The notes below the pieces were generated by a model. It saw nothing but the letters and a program-made list of their open reading frames with translations. It did no database searches and was not told where the DNA came from. A DNA stretch of 6,015 nucleotides from Rhodobacterales bacterium (GTDB taxonomy: Bacteria; Pseudomonadota; Alphaproteobacteria; Rhodobacterales; Rhodobacteraceae): assembly GCA_025357355.1 (NCBI GenBank), contig JANXPK010000106.1:1-6015 (forward strand). The letters are read 5' to 3'. Each line of letters opens with the position of its first letter. Positions within the stretch are counted from its first letter, which is position 1. Positions 5,027-6,015 of the stretch are shown here, one piece after another. The position numbers and the translations under genes were made by a program.

Positions 5027-5491
5027 ATGAAAACCTTCACCGCAACGCCTGCGGATATCCACAAGCAGTGGATCCTGATCGACGCTGAGGGCGTGGTTCT
5101 GGGGCGGCTCGCGACCATCGTCGCCTCGATCCTGCGTGGCAAGACCAAGCCGACGTTTACGCCGCATATGGACATGGGCGACAATGTCATCGTCATCAAT
5201 GCCGACAAGGTGCAGATGACCGGCAACAAGCGGCGCGACAAGAAATACTACTGGCACACCGGCCATCCGGGCGGCATCAAGGTGCGCACGGCGGCGCAGG
5301 TGCTGGAGGGCGCGCATCCTGAGCGTGTCGTCGAAAAGGCGGTGGAACGCATGATCAGCCGCAACCGGCTGGGTGCGGTGCAAATGACCAACCTGCGGGT
5401 CTATGCCGGTGCCGCCCATCCGCATGAAGCCCAGCAGCCCGTCATCCTGGACGTGGCGGCGATGAACCCGAAGAACACCCGGAGCGCATGA
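5027..5491 (+). CDS. rplM: 50S ribosomal protein L13
   Basis: This 154-residue protein is a core component of the large ribosomal subunit and an early assembly protein binding 23S rRNA. Hallmarks are WILIDAEGVVLGRLAT (15-30), the FTPHMDMGDNVIVINADKV run (44-62), YWHTGHPGGIK (75-85), HPERVVEKAVERMI (97-110) and NLRVYAGAAHPHEAQQP (122-138). The length is normal for alphaproteobacterial L13. The ATG at 5027 gives the usual start MKTFTATPADI and has AGGG with a 6-base spacer; the open frame extends to 4946 but the added 27 residues overlap the promoter. It is followed directly by rpsI, the conserved bacterial L13-S9 pair, and is preceded by a good promoter. Confidence 0.98.
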   Translation: MKTFTATPADIHKQWILIDAEGVVLGRLATIVASILRGKTKPTFTPHMDMGDNVIVINADKVQMTGNKRRDKKYYWHTGHPGGIKVRTAAQVLEGAHPERVVEKAVERMISRNRLGAVQMTNLRVYAGAAHPHEAQQPVILDVAAMNPKNTRSA

Positions 5492-5493
5492 GC

Positions 5494-5979
5494 ATGGCCG
5501 ACATCAAATCTTTGGACGATCTGAAATCGGCCGTGGGTGCCGCGGCGCCGGTTCAGGCGGCGGCCCCGGTGCGGGTTGCGGTGCGTGACAAGCTGGGCCG
5601 CGCCTATGCGACCGGCAAGCGCAAGAACGCCATCGCGCGGGTCTGGATCAAGCCGGGCTCGGGCAAGGTTGTGGTCAACGGCAAGGCGATGAAGGACTAC
5701 TTCGCCCGCCCGGTGCTGCAAATGATCCTGGCGCAGGCCTTTACGGTCGCCAATGTCGAGGGCCAGTTCGACGTGATGGCGACGGTCAAGGGTGGCGGTT
5801 TGTCGGGGCAGGCGGGGGCGGTCAAGCATGGCGTCAGCAAGGCGCTGCAGCTTTATGAGCCCGCCTTGCGCGGTGCGCTGAAGGCTGCGGGTTTCCTGAC
5901 CCGTGACAGCCGCGTCGTGGAACGGAAAAAGTACGGCAAGCGCAAGGCGCGCCGGTCGTTCCAGTTCTCCAAGCGCTGA
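5494..5979 (+). CDS. rpsI: 30S ribosomal protein S9
   Basis: This 161-residue small-subunit protein sits in the 30S head, with its C-terminal tail reaching the P-site tRNA. Conserved blocks are YATGKRKNAIARVWIKPGSGK (38-58), VNGKAMKDYFARPVLQM (61-77), VKGGGLSGQAGAVKHGVSKAL (98-118) and the basic tail ending FQFSKR (156-161). The first 30 residues are an Ala/Val-rich extension of the kind seen in Rhodobacteraceae. I chose the ATG at 5494 because GGAG (5481-5484) lies 9 bases upstream and the product begins MADIKSL as relatives do. An in-frame ATG at 5488 overlaps the rplM stop (ATGA) and adds only Met-Ser, but has only 3 bases after GGAG; it remains possible. It forms one operon with rplM. Confidence 0.97.
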   Translation: MADIKSLDDLKSAVGAAAPVQAAAPVRVAVRDKLGRAYATGKRKNAIARVWIKPGSGKVVVNGKAMKDYFARPVLQMILAQAFTVANVEGQFDVMATVKGGGLSGQAGAVKHGVSKALQLYEPALRGALKAAGFLTRDSRVVERKKYGKRKARRSFQFSKR

Positions 5980-6001
5980 CCCCGAATTCGGAAATTGCAA
6001 A

Positions 6002-6015
6002 GGCCCGCTGGAAAC
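6002..6015 (+). terminator. Probable first arm of the rplM-rpsI terminator, cut by the window edge
   Basis: After the rpsI stop the sequence runs into AAAGGCCCGCTGGAAAC at the edge. An A-run followed by GGCCCGCTGG and then AAAC is the usual appearance of the rising arm and loop of an intrinsic terminator. If so, the next bases should complete CCAGCGGGCC followed by a T-run. The second arm is not visible, so this is a prediction. Confidence 0.4.

Noticed and set aside
5982..5991. 10-bp palindrome CCGAATTCGG after rpsI.
   Set aside because: It is short, has no room for a loop and no T-run, and is followed by a better terminator arm; likely chance.

Overview
The window is a piece of a GC-rich alphaproteobacterial chromosome, most likely from the Rhodobacteraceae/Paracoccaceae. 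The evidence is the codon usage, the alphaproteobacterial form of ribosomal proteins L13 (starting MKTFTATPADI) and S9 (ending RRSFQFSKR), the RkpR/KpsE-type protein with a long cytoplasmic N-terminus, and the SseB-family protein. This placement is from recalled family features, not from a search. All genes look intact except the leftmost, which runs off the edge.

Left part, minus strand (read right to left): a NhaA-family cation/proton antiporter homologue (3008-1794), a 210-bp gap, then kpsT (1583-924) and a kpsE/rkpR-like gene (940 to beyond base 1). The last two overlap by 17 bp and encode the ATPase and the inner-membrane/periplasmic adaptor of an ABC-dependent capsular polysaccharide exporter. 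The permease KpsM is not in view and may lie beyond the left edge.

Middle: a 495-bp divergent intergenic region (3009-3503). The nhaA-proximal part has several GC-rich stem-loops, two of them adjacent and strong on the minus strand, so the antiporter may have a structured 5' leader. The other half has a perfect 8-bp-arm inverted repeat and a possible promoter for the plus-strand genes.

Right part, plus strand: a uracil-DNA glycosylase superfamily gene (3504-4097) overlaps an SseB-family gene (4094-4867) by an ATGA junction. A 159-bp gap follows, with a 14-bp palindrome, a good sigma70-type promoter and a small leader hairpin. Then come rplM (L13) and rpsI (S9), essentially abutting. The window ends inside what looks like the first arm of the rpsI terminator.

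No unmistakably new system is present. The points most worth a second look are the NhaA homologue that keeps only one of the two adjacent membrane aspartates of classical NhaA, its structured leader, the roughly 195-residue cytoplasmic extension of the KpsE-like protein, and an alanine at the first P-loop position of KpsT.
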